Of a DNA stretch of 64,000 bases, positions 27,394 to 39,898 are shown piece by piece. Origin of the DNA: Odontocerum albicorne (lineage: Eukaryota > Arthropoda > Insecta > Trichoptera > Odontoceridae); the NCBI GenBank assembly GCA_949825065.1, contig OX463846.1, positions 13,205,753-13,269,752 on the forward strand, read 5' to 3'. The first letter of the stretch is position 1. Each line of letters starts with the position of its first letter. The translations under genes and the position numbers were made by a program. The notes beneath the pieces were generated by a model, which was given only the letters and a program-made list of their open reading frames with translations, did no database searches and had not been told where the DNA came from.

Positions 27394-27899
27394 GGTCGAG
27401 GCCACACCGAAATGCTTCGTTAGGTGCTAAGCTATATTTTACGTGACTCATATACTAGATGACTTCATGCATGGCCACACCAAAGTGCTACGCACAAATT
27501 CATTTGACAGTCGGGAGCGGTCAACAGTCATCAACACGTGATGTCACTCTCAAAACTAACCAATTTCATTATAACTTACCATCTTTATTTACTTTCTGTG
27601 CAACTTCATTCCAAAGTGATTTTATTACAGGTACATTTTTCTATAATTTGCTCGATGGGTTCCACAAAGGCTACCTTTTATACACAGTTGTTATTAAAAC
27701 TTCCGCCATCTTGTAAATTAACCGACACGTCCATTCGCTCGGTGATTCACTCGGTGACTAATCATCATGCAACGCGGCGCGAAACGTGCTGTGTGGCCAC
27801 TGCGATAGTATGCGATACGTTGGTTCGCTAGGATATGTCGCCTAACTCGCAACATATCTCTAAGCATCAAACGAGGCTCCTTCCTGTGTGGCCTCGACC
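27394..27899. mobile_element. Harbinger-like MITE, 506 bp
   Basis: Terminal inverted repeats GGTCGAGGCCACAC and GTGTGGCCTCGACC bound the element exactly, each flanked by TAA (27391-27393 and 27900-27902). A 3-bp TAA duplication is the hallmark of PIF/Harbinger insertions. The interior has a second GGCCACACCAAAGTGC sub-terminal copy near 27472, and no transposase. Open frames within it (about 85-97 codons) resemble no protein and overlap on both strands. Confidence 0.75.
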
Positions 27900-27902
27900 T
27901 AA

Positions 27903-28840
27903 ACAATACTATCTTCAGCGAGTGACTTTTGAGTATGGGCTGTGCGTTGAGCCTGAATTATACTTATTTACTCGAAATGATAATACACAGTGAGTAATTA
28001 TTCCTAAAAGCTTATTTTCCAATGATATCTAACAACTGTGAACATTTCAAATCCCAGTAATTATGGGATCTCCTATTAGACACCTGTCTTCAGGTTCCAC
28101 AGTCATGTATCCTTGTAACACATAGCGTTGTTGTAAAATACGTGGTCACTTCATGTGCCATCATTGTTTGGACTTTTTGTAGATGTTGATATATTATCTT
28201 TTCTTTTGTAAATATTGCCATGATTCGTACAATACAATTAAGTTTTTTTATAGTTTATCAGTAAGCAAAAAAAGAAACGGTTTTCAAGCGCAGTGTCATT
28301 AAATAACGTGTTGACTGTACGCCATTTCAGCATGCTACGCGACGGGAGATAAAAGTCCTGTTATATTAGAATATGATACCCAAATTTCTTTTTACAGTTT
28401 GATACAATAACATTTTAGATGTTATATCTGCATTATAAAGAAAATATATTTTGTCACTTCGTATATTCTGGTAATATCACACTTCATTTTTAAATTTATT
28501 GAATTTACGATGTTATCGCGGATATATCGGGGTTTTTATTCTAATAAACTTAGGGGGAATACTTTTGGAAGTACGTGTATCAGGTTTAGGACTGGAATTA
28601 TACGGGTAGTGAAATGTTATTTTAATTTTTGTTGTGGGATATCGAGGTGTAAATTGAATTCTGGTGTTAATGCAAACTGATGTTTTTTTGTTGCGTTTGT
28701 TTTTTTTCTTTAAAGATATTTATTTGTGGAAAAAAAAGTGTTGTCTTCGGAAAAGTTTTAATGAATAGTTTGAGTATCTTTTGAAAATATGATGTAAAAT
28801 GCAATATTTAAATTCTCTTTGTGTAAATGCAATATTTGAG
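27903..28840. other. No recognised content
   Basis: AT-rich sequence with no open frame, tandem repeat or element that I can support. Confidence 0.5.
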
Positions 28841-29010
28841 TGGGCAATGAAAGAAAGTTAAGAAATTTCGGAATTTGGGTAATATTTTCTCAGATGAAGG
28901 AAGCGTTTCGAGGAATATTGGAAGGTGTATGAGGATAGAAAAGAAAGTCTATGGGGTACTAAAACATATATACTCTTAACTACCAAAGCTATTGTTTAGG
29001 TTTTACGTTT
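28840..29010 (+). pseudogene. LINE A mid-C-terminal fragment
   Basis: The plus strand reads VKKFRNLGNIFSDEG, then VSRNIGRCMRIEKKVYG and LKHIYS. This matches the V.EF.YLGN..S.DG..DI..RI block that follows the RT domain and is also seen at 60320-60450. It is short and without flanking coding sequence. Confidence 0.55.
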
Positions 29011-29694
29011 TGGGTACTATTACCAGCATGTGTGATGGCGAACCACGAGACCCGTGTCGACTCAAGTGGTTCTAAAACAGAAGGCTCGTTTAATAAAGAT
29101 AAATATAATGTTTCCCTCGGCCACGCTATCCAATACATTGGATTAAATAAGAATAAATTAATTATTTCTCTCGTTCATTTTGTGTCTTTACTAAAATGAA
29201 ACATTTTTATTATCATTGGGTTTCACAATTACTATTTTTTACTGGAAATGTCAATTTAGTTTTCAGAAAAAAGAACATTAAAAATTTTTAAAAATCCCTT
29301 TAGTTTATTTTTATATAATTTAATTAATTAATTCTTAAAGCTGTATTGAATATAACAGCAAAAAAGTTTTACTCAGTAGACTATTTTATTTTTGAAGTAA
29401 AGCGAAAAAATCATAATTATTTTTTAAAACTCTCCATTTCTTTAGTCAATTATTTTCCACTACATTAAGCATGAAAAATGAAATTACACCCACGAATGAA
29501 ATTTATGACTCCATTAATCCTGAAATAAACCGAATCTTTCTTCTTTTTACTCCGGAAAAGCGTATTGTTATCACGACAATACATAACAAGTAGGTTCTTC
29601 ATTTTTATCAAGCCATTGTGAACTTATTACATACTATACTTTGGTAGCAAGCAGTTCTGAGAAATGCGCGCAGTATTCAATCTGCTTTTAATAA

Positions 29695-29770
29695 TAAGAA
29701 AGTACAATTTACATAGCGCCATTTCAAGAGCTGACTCTCCTTAAGGGCACTCTAACTCGGGAATCGAAAG
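29695..29770 (-). repeat. Repeat R tail fragment
   Basis: On the minus strand, GATTCCCGAGTTAGAGTGCC, TTAAGGAGAGTCAGCTCTTG and GGCGCTATGTAAATTGTA match the R tail, followed by (TTA)-rich sequence. 29010-29695 holds nothing I can name. Confidence 0.5.
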
Positions 29771-30054
29771 CACCCTCATTGGAGGATTGAAACTATTACA
29801 AAAATTAAATAAATTAGGTGTAAGGAGAGGATACGGTTTTCAGTCATACGTAAATCCGGAGATGGAGTATTTAATATTATCAATAAAGCATTTTTTTATT
29901 TATTCATCGTACACTTCAACTCTAAAATTGTAATAAAACAAAATATAAATTAAAATAAAACAGGCTGCAAAGAAAGCTCTAAAACATGCGCCAGGCCCAA
30001 AATAATAGATGGAATTAAAACTAAAATGGATATAAAAAAAATCAAAAGTATGCA

Positions 30055-30145
30055 GCGAAGTCAAAGATGAAGACCCTCAGAATATATGCTAAGCATATGC
30101 AGATGCGGGAAAGAATCTAAACGACTGGCCGCAACTACCACCACA
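30055..30145 (+). repeat. Repeat R core fragment
   Basis: AAGCATATGCAGATGCGGGA and CTGGCCGCAACTACCACCAC correspond to the R core at 13210-13275. Flanking R blocks are absent. The following 30145-30530 is unassigned, with a short open piece near 30238-30375 whose residues include SRLHAEQREEILHHH. Confidence 0.45.
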
Positions 30146-31149
30146 TTTTCCTTACATTCAAAGAAGTTTCACCAATTTCACAGTTAGTGAACGATGACCA
30201 AATGCCAGATACGAAAAATAAAATTAAAAAAATACTCAAGTTTACAATCAAGACCTCTTTCAACATCTATCCCAGAACAACCTCTCCCGACTTCACGCCG
30301 AACAGCGTGAAGAAATCCTCCATCACCACATCTTCGCTTGGACCGTGAAGTTCTATAAAAGCCAATAGAATCACAGCAACTCTCTAACCACTGCCTCTAA
30401 GCACAGACTCCTGAAGCATCATCTGTTGCCTGACTAGTCCACCTACAGTATTAGCTGGGACGACCAAGATCTGCGTGAATGTGATGAAATGCAAGTAGCC
30501 TGAACGAGTAGACATGTACTTGCCAAAAAAATAATTGTGAGAAATGTTATCTAGTTATAAGTATAGTAGTATGTAGGTGTTAACAATATCTAAGAAATTA
30601 TATATTACGATTACTAAAAACTGACATATAGGAAATAAAAATTAAGTTAGTTCATAGTTATAATACATTAATTAGATTAGTTTTTAAGATATTAATTTGT
30701 GTATAGGTATAGCCCGTGGCAAATGTTTGAACTATATATTAATTTACTAAATTCATAAAAAAATAAAACATTCGTTATAACACGTATTTGTATAACACAA
30801 ATACGTGTAAATACCTGCACGTGTTTTAAGGATAGTTTCTACAATATTTTTGATAAATATTACTCGTACATAATTCAAATAAATGTATTAAGGTTATGAT
30901 TAAAATGTTGAATATAAATGGATACAGTAGAATTAAAGATAACAGATCGAGTTGAAAAAGTCCCTAAATATATTATTTGTTTATAGGAAAAATACTTTTA
31001 AAGTATGTCTGTAATAGTATTTAAAAATACATATTTTTGAGTCAAAACGTCACAAAATCAACTTCACGCACAGAAAGGATCGATAGTTAAAAAAAATTCT
31101 TTTTCAGGGTTGACATCGCAAATGTGAGGTCTATAATAGCAGTAAATAT

Positions 31150-31385
31150 CAAGCTCCGATTCTTAAGGAGGACGTCTGCGGGTTAGGTTGTAAGTAAGAC
31201 TGGCTAGATTGTAAGTAAGACGTTAGCAGCCAACAGCTTGCGGAAGCCATTTACAACTTCCGCCTGAAGATGGCCAGCCCCTGCAAAGCGGAAACCCCGA
31301 AGCCCCAAGATGGCGGCGGGCAAGATAGTGGCAACACCATCGCCCTATCAGATTTGGCGGGAACCGTATCTATGCTTCCATAATA
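31150..31385 (+). promoter_or_regulatory. GC-rich island with YY1-like and E2F-like words; short open frame
   Basis: Composition is clearly higher in GC than the flanks. It contains CCAAGATGGCGGCGGG near 31306 (YY1-like AAGATGGCGGC), GAAGATGGCC near 31267, and TTTGGCGGGAA near 31355, which matches the E2F consensus. A frame from 31219 to 31383 is open and includes MASPCKAETPKPQDGGGQDS from ATG 31270. This could be a housekeeping promoter, an unrecognised small exon, or an insert. No downstream gene is visible in 3 kb. Confidence 0.3.
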
Positions 31386-31649
31386 GGAGTTAATGCAACC
31401 TCGTGAAGTTTAGTTGTCTAGATTCCTACTTGCCAAGAAGGAAAACATTCAATATTATTGGGTTTTCGGTAATAAGTTTTTTTTTAACTACGGTTTTTGA
31501 AAAATATATATTTGCAGTTAATACATTGAAACACTCCCTTGAAACTCAAATTATGTTATTTTATGTAAATAATTTAAGAGCCTAGCGAAATTAATTTGTA
31601 AGTAATTTATTTGTTCCAAAAACTTTGTGAAAAAACAAAACACATAAAC

Positions 31650-31850
31650 GACATCCGTGTCGTGATTAGTAAGACATCTGACTTCCGACTTTGAGATTGC
31701 AAGCGCAACTCCCGTTAGTGATGTTTTTTAAAAAGAATATCACTCTACTTTTCACTTTAGACTTATTTAACCATTTTCTGGTCAATTGTAAGAGATTATC
31801 ACATGACAATAAATCCGCCAGGACTTAGCATATATAACGAAAGTGTAGTA
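31650..31850 (+). repeat. SINE family 1, full-length copy
   Basis: Head GACATCCGTGTCGTGATTAG with TAAGACATCTGACTTCCGAC, B box AGCGCAACTCCCGTTAG (damaged), body CACTCTACTTTTCACTTTAG, tail AAGAGATTATCACATGACAA and TAAATCCGCCAGGACT, end ATATATAACGAAAGTGTAGT. All are in the family order, over about 200 bp. Confidence 0.7.
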
Positions 31851-33164
31851 AACTTATAATTTGTAATGATATTTTAAGTGATTTAAAAACATTTTATTAC
31901 ATTTAAAAACAATATTTTCAAAATTATAATTACATTTTCTATAAATCGGTCTATGTATCAAACTAAGTCTGTCAATAATTTGACTATTTCTTCTGGAATA
32001 AAGGCAGACAAAGTAAATTCTAAAATAAAAAGTTAAATGTTTCGGTAACCTTCTTTTGACAAAGTTTACACTTACCAGATATAGAGTAAATGTCATATGA
32101 AGATATACTGAAAACTATTAAAGTTAAACAGTAAATATCTAATACGCGTACAATGTATAAGTTGTATACTGTCTTTCGGAGTGCGGTGCCGTGTGCTTTG
32201 GCTTATGATGCTGTTTTCCTCTTCAGACCTTGCTTGTGGTAAAACGATGAAAACTGTAATGTTTTCTAAACGACGCGGCGACGGTAGTATAAGACAAACC
32301 ACGCGGCACTACACTTGGAAGGCCTTACAACTGATACGAAGAACCACCCAAGCCTAAAAAAATATGTCACATTAAATCTACTTTAAAAATACTGATTAAA
32401 TGTTAAGGACAAATCGAGAGTAAAATAATTATTAATTTTTTATTTTATCTATATACTCGTATATATTGTATATTAAATTTTGTATACTTTAAATTTATTT
32501 TTAAACAAATATGAAGTATATTTTTGCAACATTTACATATTCAATTCATTAATTCGTATGGTACGAGTACTTCAAGTATTTCAAGAACATGGCTGACTGA
32601 CAACATGTTTTTCGTCCCCATTAATCGAGCCTTCGAGTTTAAAAATGGAATTAGTAACTTGTCATCACACGTGTTGGCTATATCACCCCCTACGTGAATA
32701 TGCCATTACTAAGGCTAACACGTCTTCATCGGCTCTAGTTAAAATATTACTGAGGGTAGAAGTATCATTTTTTACTGTAATATCACGGCGTGACCGGCGA
32801 GGTAACTGTCCCCACGCTCTTACTTGTTGAGGCCGGAAACTTTTGGAACTTTAGTGGTACATCATTCGTTAGTTTAACTTTTTAGTACGTTGAGTTGTAT
32901 TATATTTGTTTTCTTACAATTTTAATTATTTTGTGTAAATGGGTCGCATTTGGCTGGCTTTTTGCTATACAACAATTTCTTCCAACTAACCAGTGATTAT
33001 GGCCGAAGGTTATCTTTAAATTAAAAATGGTGATTTTAATTTGTAAATAACTTATTTCTACAATAAATATTGTAAAAAACACCTTTTCTCATAAAATCTT
33101 TTATATATATATTTCAAAACAGAATAATTATACGATTGAGTGCTAAAATCTCAAGTTTGAAATA

Positions 33165-33290
33165 CGCAAACGTTTCAAAAACTGGTTTATTCAAACACAG
33201 AAACTGGTAAGTTCAAACACAAAAACTGTTTAGTTCAAACACAAAAACTGGTAAGTTCAAAAACAAAAACTGGTAAGTTTAAACATAAAA
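33165..33290 (+). repeat. 22-bp tandem repeat, about five units
   Basis: Units AAAAACTGGTAAGTTCAAAC-AC recur from about 33176 with few changes. Nothing else is recognised in 31860-34535 apart from AT-rich sequence. Confidence 0.85.
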
Positions 33291-34534
33291 TTCAAAGCAT
33301 CCAGTTCACTTCACAATCCTTATCTGGAATAGCAATATGCAAAACGCTTGCATAAGGGGTAATTTTCCAGAGTTTCACAGTCATTAGGCAAATTTCCCGT
33401 CTATGTGGGTCAGCTTAAGCACCAATTTTGCATCACGTCTCAAGAATGATGTCAAGGGCGCAGTAATGAGCACTTCAATGCAATATGGAAGTGCGCTTTC
33501 AAGCAATATTTGTAAACTTTTACGGAAAATACATTTCCTAAAGTTTTATGTTACTCTTTAAATATATTCAATACGATTCCAACTTATTCAGTAAATATAA
33601 ATTGTTATTGAAATATTTACTTTGCAAATACAAACAATTATATTATAGAAAGCTTTGTAATCTAAAGTAGTGGTAATCAACCACCGGTTCGCATAATTTT
33701 CTGCCGGTTCGCGAAAAAGTTATTGCCGCTTAACATATGGTAATACATGTATATCTCTATTATGGATATCACTTGAAAAAGAATATCCATCTCTCAGCTA
33801 CAAAGGTGTTAAATCGTTCTTCAAATTTTCGCTGTCCCGTGATAAAAACCAAACAATGAGACATTTTCGTGATAAAAACTAAACAACGAAACAGTTTTCA
33901 ATGTAGCGCTTCGTCTCTCAGAAACAACACTTGACCCGCGGTTATCAAACATTCTATCAAAGAAGTATCAGCTGATTACGTACTAACTTTATTTGAATTC
34001 AATATTGCTTTCTCAAAATTTCAATACGTTTTATTACTAGGATTTTTATGTAATGTTCGCTTTCGGGCTATTTTAAATAACAATTGAATTTTTATTATGT
34101 AATATTAGATTTTAAAAGTAATACATAAAACACTATATGAATAAAAGTTTTTGTTTCTGCTTTAGAGTTTCGCGAAACATTTCTTCTATTTTCACCGGTT
34201 CGCACGTGTAAAAAGGTTGAAAGCTTTCTACTTACATTTGCACTATAAAGATAATATTTGTTAGTCTTTCTTCATTCATTTAACGAAATATAATGGTTAC
34301 TATACTAAAAAGAACGTAGGAAAAAAATCAGGGATTAAGAAGAAAAGTAATTTAATTTTAGTTCATGTTCGAGGCATGGAAACCACAATGATATACAAAT
34401 ATTTTTTTACTGCATACAAATCCTATAAATTTTTCTATTTTCCTTTCCTTTCTACCATCTCTTCCTTTTTTCTTTAATTGACGATAGGTCACGAATATTT
34501 TTTTGACCATGTAAATTCCGTTCTTTACTTTTGT

Positions 34535-34600
34535 CTGATTGTTTGAAAGAGATAACCACCTGAAAATAAGTCTAATTGTTATATAATAAAATATTGTAAT
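34535..34600 (+). repeat. Retroelement tail fragment
   Basis: TTTTGTCTGATTGTTTGAAA and GAGATAACCACCTGAAAATA match TTTTTGTCTGATCGCTTGGA and AGAGATTACCGCCTGGCAAT at 47969-48010. Confidence 0.4.
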
Positions 34601-35065
34601 ATATTTATACAATGAAGTATTGAAATTGTAATAATAGAATTTGTCAAATATATTTCTCGATATAATTTTTTTTTGAATATTTTTTTATTTGTTTTCTTAG
34701 AAGCATTGTAAGATGTAAGTACTATATTACACAACGAAAATCTAAAAGATATTTATAATAATAGCATAATGACTATTAAATCAAACAAACTATAAATATG
34801 ATACGAAAGATGTGTTGAAAATATTGACTTGAAATAATAAGCGGATACAAATACATGGAAAGTCCTTAAATTTTTGTTTTGAGATTTCGTAACATTTGCA
34901 ACGTATTCCAGTTCGTCCAACACTATGATGATATGGTTTCCAAAATATTGGATTGAATGTAAACGTTGGAAAAAGTAATGAAAAACCGAGCCTTGACTAC
35001 TACTCGTATATCAAAAATGCTGACAACATTTAGAACTGACGAATCCGATTATTGTATATTATATA

Positions 35066-35611
35066 GGGGGGCCACTTAAAGGGTCTGAAAAAGTCATAAC
35101 TTGTTCATTTTAATTTTTATTAATTTTCTTTTTTTACAGGTTATAGAGTTTTACTATTTCAAAATACTCAGCAGCGCTTGCAGTCCGCCATTTGATTTCA
35201 ACACTTATCCAGAGATAACAACAACTTTTTGAACAACTTGATAATGAGTGATGAGGCCCATTTTCATTTAAACGGGCACATCAACAAACAAAACTGCAGA
35301 TTTTGGGGTACTAAAAATCCCAGAGAATTATATCAGCACGCATTGCATCTCCAAAAATATACTGTTTGTTGCGGTATAATGGCTGAAAGAGTTATCAGAT
35401 CCTATTTATTTGAAAATGAGGAAGGTCAGCCAGAAAGAATCAACGAGGTCCTGTATAGGACAATGCTTGATTTATTTTACGCCCAGGGGTCGAAGATAAT
35501 CAGGAGGTGTAGTTTCAACAGGATGGAACTACTGCGCATACTGCCAGGGCGATGATGGCAGTGTGCGCAGTACAGCGATGTACATTCTTCAGCCTTTCAT
35601 GGGCCACCCTG
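35066..35611 (+). mobile_element. Mariner-superfamily element, internally deleted, TA-flanked
   Basis: The left end GGGGGGCCACTTAAAGGGTC pairs with the right end, whose reverse complement is CAGGGTGGCCCATGAAAGGC. TA flanks both sides at 35064-35065 and 35612-35613. The element of 546 bp holds only a fragment of transposase, so it lost most of its gene but kept both ends, and could move only in trans. Confidence 0.7.
35190..35580 (+). pseudogene. Mariner-superfamily transposase fragment with frameshift
   Basis: An open frame (35229-35555) reads IMSDEAHFHLNGHINKQNCR and FWGTKNPRELYQHALHLQKY, the block around the first catalytic Asp (SDEAHF). The second catalytic block FQQDGTTAHTARA is present but in the next frame from about 35513, so a frameshift lies between 35490 and 35513. 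The N-terminal DNA-binding region and the last catalytic block are absent. Many such genes encode about 350 residues; less than half is left. Confidence 0.7.
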
Positions 35612-36655
35612 TAGTTGGATCAAATAACAAATTTCGAATAAAACGAATCGTGGAAAATATCGAACTTTATAAAGTTGGTTGTGCAACTTCTAAATTAGCT
35701 TCCAAAATCTGCTACGTGAGTTTTAATTTCAAATAAAAAGAATTTGAGAAACAACGAGGTTTATAAAGTCGGCTTTTGTAGCTCAAAATAAGCTTTTCGT
35801 TCTCAATACCACATCTGATAACAAATGTCTTTGAACAACAAGCATCACCCCTTGCACCCGGAATTACTTTGTTGAATGAGTTTTATGAAATCGATATATT
35901 TCACATTTCGGTGGATGAATTCAGGATAAAACTCTTTAATAAACTTTTCAGGTATAACTGAATCACTTCACAGGGAGGTATGAGTAACATTGACCCCGTT
36001 ATTAATATGCTATATTTAGACTTTTTTTTTCTTGTTTAATCGTGTAATTGGGTTAAACCTGTATTAAATGTAAAAAAAAATGTTAAGTTCAAAATGATAT
36101 ACGGTTGTCAGATTTGGACACTAGTTCAAGAGAGGACCAAGAACCTCGATATTGTCAAATCTATGGTTAATTTGAATTGGCAGTAGACATGCCATGATAT
36201 TTGTCTTAATGACACACGATGAAGGTACATAATTAAAACATAGAGATCCTTGATAAACCAGATGGAAGAATGATATTGTGGTGGTGATGTGGTGGATACG
36301 GGGTAGAAAATGGTGGATACATGGGAAGAACATTATTTTGAAGAACTAATAGAACAAATATTGTGGAATATTCCTGAAAATCTAGTAAAAATATGTTGGA
36401 TATATGAAATAATAAATTGTGTTATAATAATTAATATAGCAAAATATCCTTTACACCGTCTGAATAAGCAAACTTTTCAAACCCAAATTATTTTTATTTC
36501 AGTTGAGAAGCTATCAAAATCTATTTGATTGAATTTCAACGATTTTCAGTAATAAATGTAACACTCTTTTTTTAACATTCAATTTATTGTTATTGTTGTA
36601 TGTAAATAATGTCAAATAGTATTTAAAACATAATGACATTCATGTAAAAGTTAAT

Positions 36656-36850
36656 AATTTGTTTTATCAAACACTGTTTATTGCACTTTTTGTAACGATG
36701 TAACCCTACCGGTTTCAAGGCTTTTACCTCATCACGGAGCACAAACAAGACTTGTTTGTGCTCCCCTGATGATGAGGTGAAAGCCTTGAAACCGGTGGGG
36801 TTGTACCGTTACAAAAAGTGGAATAAACAGTGTTTGATAAAAACAAAATT
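36656..36850. mobile_element. Fold-back element, copy 1, near-perfect palindrome
   Basis: The left arm runs TTTGTTTTATCAAACACTGT, TATTGCACTTTTTGTAACG, CCTACCGGTTTCAAGGCTTT. The right arm is its reverse complement with few mismatches. Even the centre, GGAGCACAAACAAG/CTTGTTTGTGCTCC, is palindromic, so the whole 195 bp folds into one hairpin. Shared with 45344-45517 and 54662-55008. Confidence 0.8.
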
Positions 36851-37199
36851 AAAATGTCTTGAAGCCTTAACTATAAACAATATATAAAAGTGAATAGATT
36901 GTTCAAATTGACAGGCATGTTTCGCTCTATGATAGTTTCGTAAAAGTGGTTTCGTATAGAGATAGAAGCCAGTCCCTTTACCATATATAGGTTTTTATTG
37001 TAGAATTTATTCGCGTATCTGTTAAAAAGCGTTTTATTTTCAATTCAGTTTTAATTTTTACACAAATATTTTTTTATTTTCGAATATTTAACATATTAGA
37101 ACCAAATTCTTCTTTTATCACAGATTATAGATTAGTACAGAAATTCGGCCGAAAGCCAAGAAAAAAAGCTGATAAACTTTTAGTATGCAGTAATTTCTC

Positions 37200-37370
37200 A
37201 TTACGGTGTTTTTGCTAAAAGGTTGGTGTGTTTTTAACCCATTAAGTGAAGGTGTACGGTGTGCTCTGTAAGTGACGTGCGGTAAGGGATATTTATTACG
37301 ACCCCCGCGCTCCGCTGTCAAGAGGTTGGGGGTAATTAACACCCCTAAGGGTTATTCACGGATGTTAAAC
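37200..37370. other. GC-richer non-coding island
   Basis: Sequence such as GTGACGTGCGGTAAGGG, CGACCCCCGCGCTCCGCTG and TAATTAACACCCCTAAGGG stands out from the AT-rich flanks. No element or gene is recognised. Confidence 0.2.
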
Positions 37371-38139
37371 AAAAGGATTTAAAACTTTCAGAGAATCCGT
37401 TGAAAAAATGATGTGAAGTAGACTATACTTGGGTTTAGGACGCAAATGCATTTTAAATTAATATTAAGTAACTTGTACGTAAATACATTTTAAACAAGTT
37501 TCTTTTGTTTCTTATAATATATTGTAAAACTGTATATTTGTAAGAAAATTTACGTTTGACGGCTTTCATTTTATATTATTTTTTTTATAACTTCATTAAT
37601 AAAAGTGAGATATTTCCTCATTATATTAAATTAAAAAATATATCTTTTTCTTCCCCAAAATAAATAAAACTTAATTCAATGAAATGAGGAAATAGTTTTT
37701 TTTATCGATACTTATTTTTATTCCAAAACGATTTTTCGTTGTTAATATTTGCAAGTGGATTTTATTAATTTCCTTGTCTCAAAAATTAAAAATATACTTG
37801 ATTAATCTCAAGGCAAAGATGGATTTTCATTTGGAAATACGTATTTTACAGAAAATATGTTGCAACAATTGTTAGATATTGGCTATTTTTCAGACAAATA
37901 TTGCATTTACATGTTGATAATAATTAGAATTGGAAAAAATATATATTAGCTGGTTTTATACCGCTGTACCCAAACATTTAAGGTAATAAATAAAACAAAT
38001 ACATTTTACTAAGAAAAGTAATATACAAGAGTAAAATATTAACAGAATTCACAGCGATATATACTCGTATTTAAATAAAATAATGTAGGATGTCAAGGTT
38101 TTTGCAAAAAATAATTAGTTGTTTACACATTTAAATTAA

Positions 38140-38400
38140 AACAGCGCCCCTAGCGGTCACTTCCCGAAGCAACCCTCCGCGGGGAAAACCCGGGAAACAC
38201 TTTATTGCCATATAAATCCTCTTTATCTTTATGAATATTCCGAAATATGGCGAGCAAGTGTCAAAGTGCGAGGCGACTGGTGAGTTATGTCGCGCGGGGC
38301 ACATAGTCGGAAAAGTTGCGTGCTAACTAAGCCATGTTGGCTAAAGTCACAATTCACACTGTTTACTCTTCTCTCCTTTCTTGTGTTTTAAAAGAAATTG
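38140..38400. other. GC-richer island with a possible short first exon
   Basis: Contains GCGCCCCTAGCGGTCACTT, CCTCCGCGGGGAAAACCCGG and TCGCGCGGGGCACATAG. An ATG at 38247 opens MASKCQSARRL and runs into CTG|GTGAGT, a strong donor-like sequence at 38279/38280. Eleven codons are not evidence of a gene by themselves. A conserved regulatory element is equally possible. Confidence 0.2.
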
Positions 38401-38826
38401 TTTTTGTTACGCTACACAATTAGGAGTTATAATTGAGCTCTTATGATTGTACAAAATGTTAGCTTTTTTCTAATACTTTTTAGATATTTTTTTTATTCAG
38501 TAATAATATTGATAATCTCATCCTTTGTTGCTGTTTTAGTTAAAATACGCTAAAAATTCTAGCGAAATCTCATATATACTTTTTCTTGTTTTAATTTTGA
38601 AAAAAAAAGACAAATCGAGATTAAGAAAAGAAACTAAAAATTATTATAAATTTTTTTGAATTAAGTTATTACTTACAGAGTTCACATAATACTATATACT
38701 AAAAGTATTTATTTACTGACGATTGGGTATAAAATTCATTGGAAATTTTAAGTTTTGCTTTGGTATACATACATGTCGATACAATGTTTCTGTACCGTAA
38801 AACATTCTTGCTGTATGTATTATACT

Positions 38827-38995
38827 CGTAACCTGACTGGTTTATTGCCGTGTATCAATTTCTTTCAAAATAACAAGAAATATGTTGAAGAGGCCTTAAG
38901 TAGAACCATTTTTATAATGTAAGTACTAACATAAATCAAACCTGTAACCTCAGAGTTGGGAGACGGGCGTCTTACCAGCCAGGTAAAAAAGATCG
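38827..38995 (-). repeat. SINE family 1, minus-strand copy
   Basis: On the minus strand the head CTGGTAAGACGCCCGTCTCC and B box GAGGTTACAGGTTTGATTTA precede a body ending CACGGCAATAAACCAGTCAG. The A-box side is eroded. Confidence 0.55.
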
Positions 38996-39783
38996 ATCGT
39001 CAGATATTTCTTGAGTTCTATTCATCTCTTTCATACAACTTTTCACATAGCTTCTTTATATATTTGTACTGTTTGAATATCTAAATAATAATTGTACAAT
39101 AGTCATTGTTATAAAACTATAATAATAAAGCAAATAAAACCTACGTTTATTAGGTTATTTTGTCATTATATTAATAAATTGCAGTCATTAATAGTGATTT
39201 CTTGAAATGAATACAGAAATATAAAATTAATATTTTTCATACTACATATACTTTTTATATAATAAATGAAGTATGAGTTGTGTTCTGATTATTTTAGGAT
39301 TAAAAGTAAATAAAAATTTTGAGTTCTGCAAAAAATAACATTTAACTTTCAGCGTATGCTTAATTAGACAGCGCGGCTTTTTTTTATTTCTATGAAAAAA
39401 AAAATCTTATTTGTTTTCTCGGTACCATAATTTCTATGTATTACGTAGCCTGAAAGTGAAAACGACACGAAAACATAAAGTATAATGGTGACAGGTGATT
39501 AACGGTTTAAAAAAATACGTAAAAAAAGATATCAAACACGCACATCAAAATGGAAGAAATAAATTGTGGCCAGGTAATATTTCATGTGCACTGGCGACAT
39601 GAGGCAAATTATGATATTTCCCCTGAAAGTGTTTCATCAACTGCTGCCCCTGAGTGGAAACGATACTATCTGCATTTACTTTTGAGTAAAAAATAAAAAT
39701 TTTCAATTTGTTTATTAATTTTTTAGAAATTGTAGTTATAAGAATGTGTGCAAAGTGTATAGAAAAATATTTGAGAAATAATG

Positions 39784-39898
39784 TTATTAAGTAATGGTTG
39801 CTGGAAATTATCTTATTAAGTCATGGTTGTTGGAAATTATCTTATTAAGTCATGGTTGTTGGAAATTATCTTATTAAGTCATGGTTGTTGGAAATTAT
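39784..39898 (+). repeat. 29-bp tandem repeat, four units
   Basis: TTATTAAGTCATGGTTGTTG-GAAATTATC is repeated at 39784, 39813, 39842 and 39871; units 2-4 are identical and unit 1 differs at two bases. Confidence 0.95.

Noticed and set aside
27459..27906. Frames of 62-97 codons on both strands
   Set aside because: They lie inside a MITE with exact ends and overlap one another; no protein similarity is apparent.
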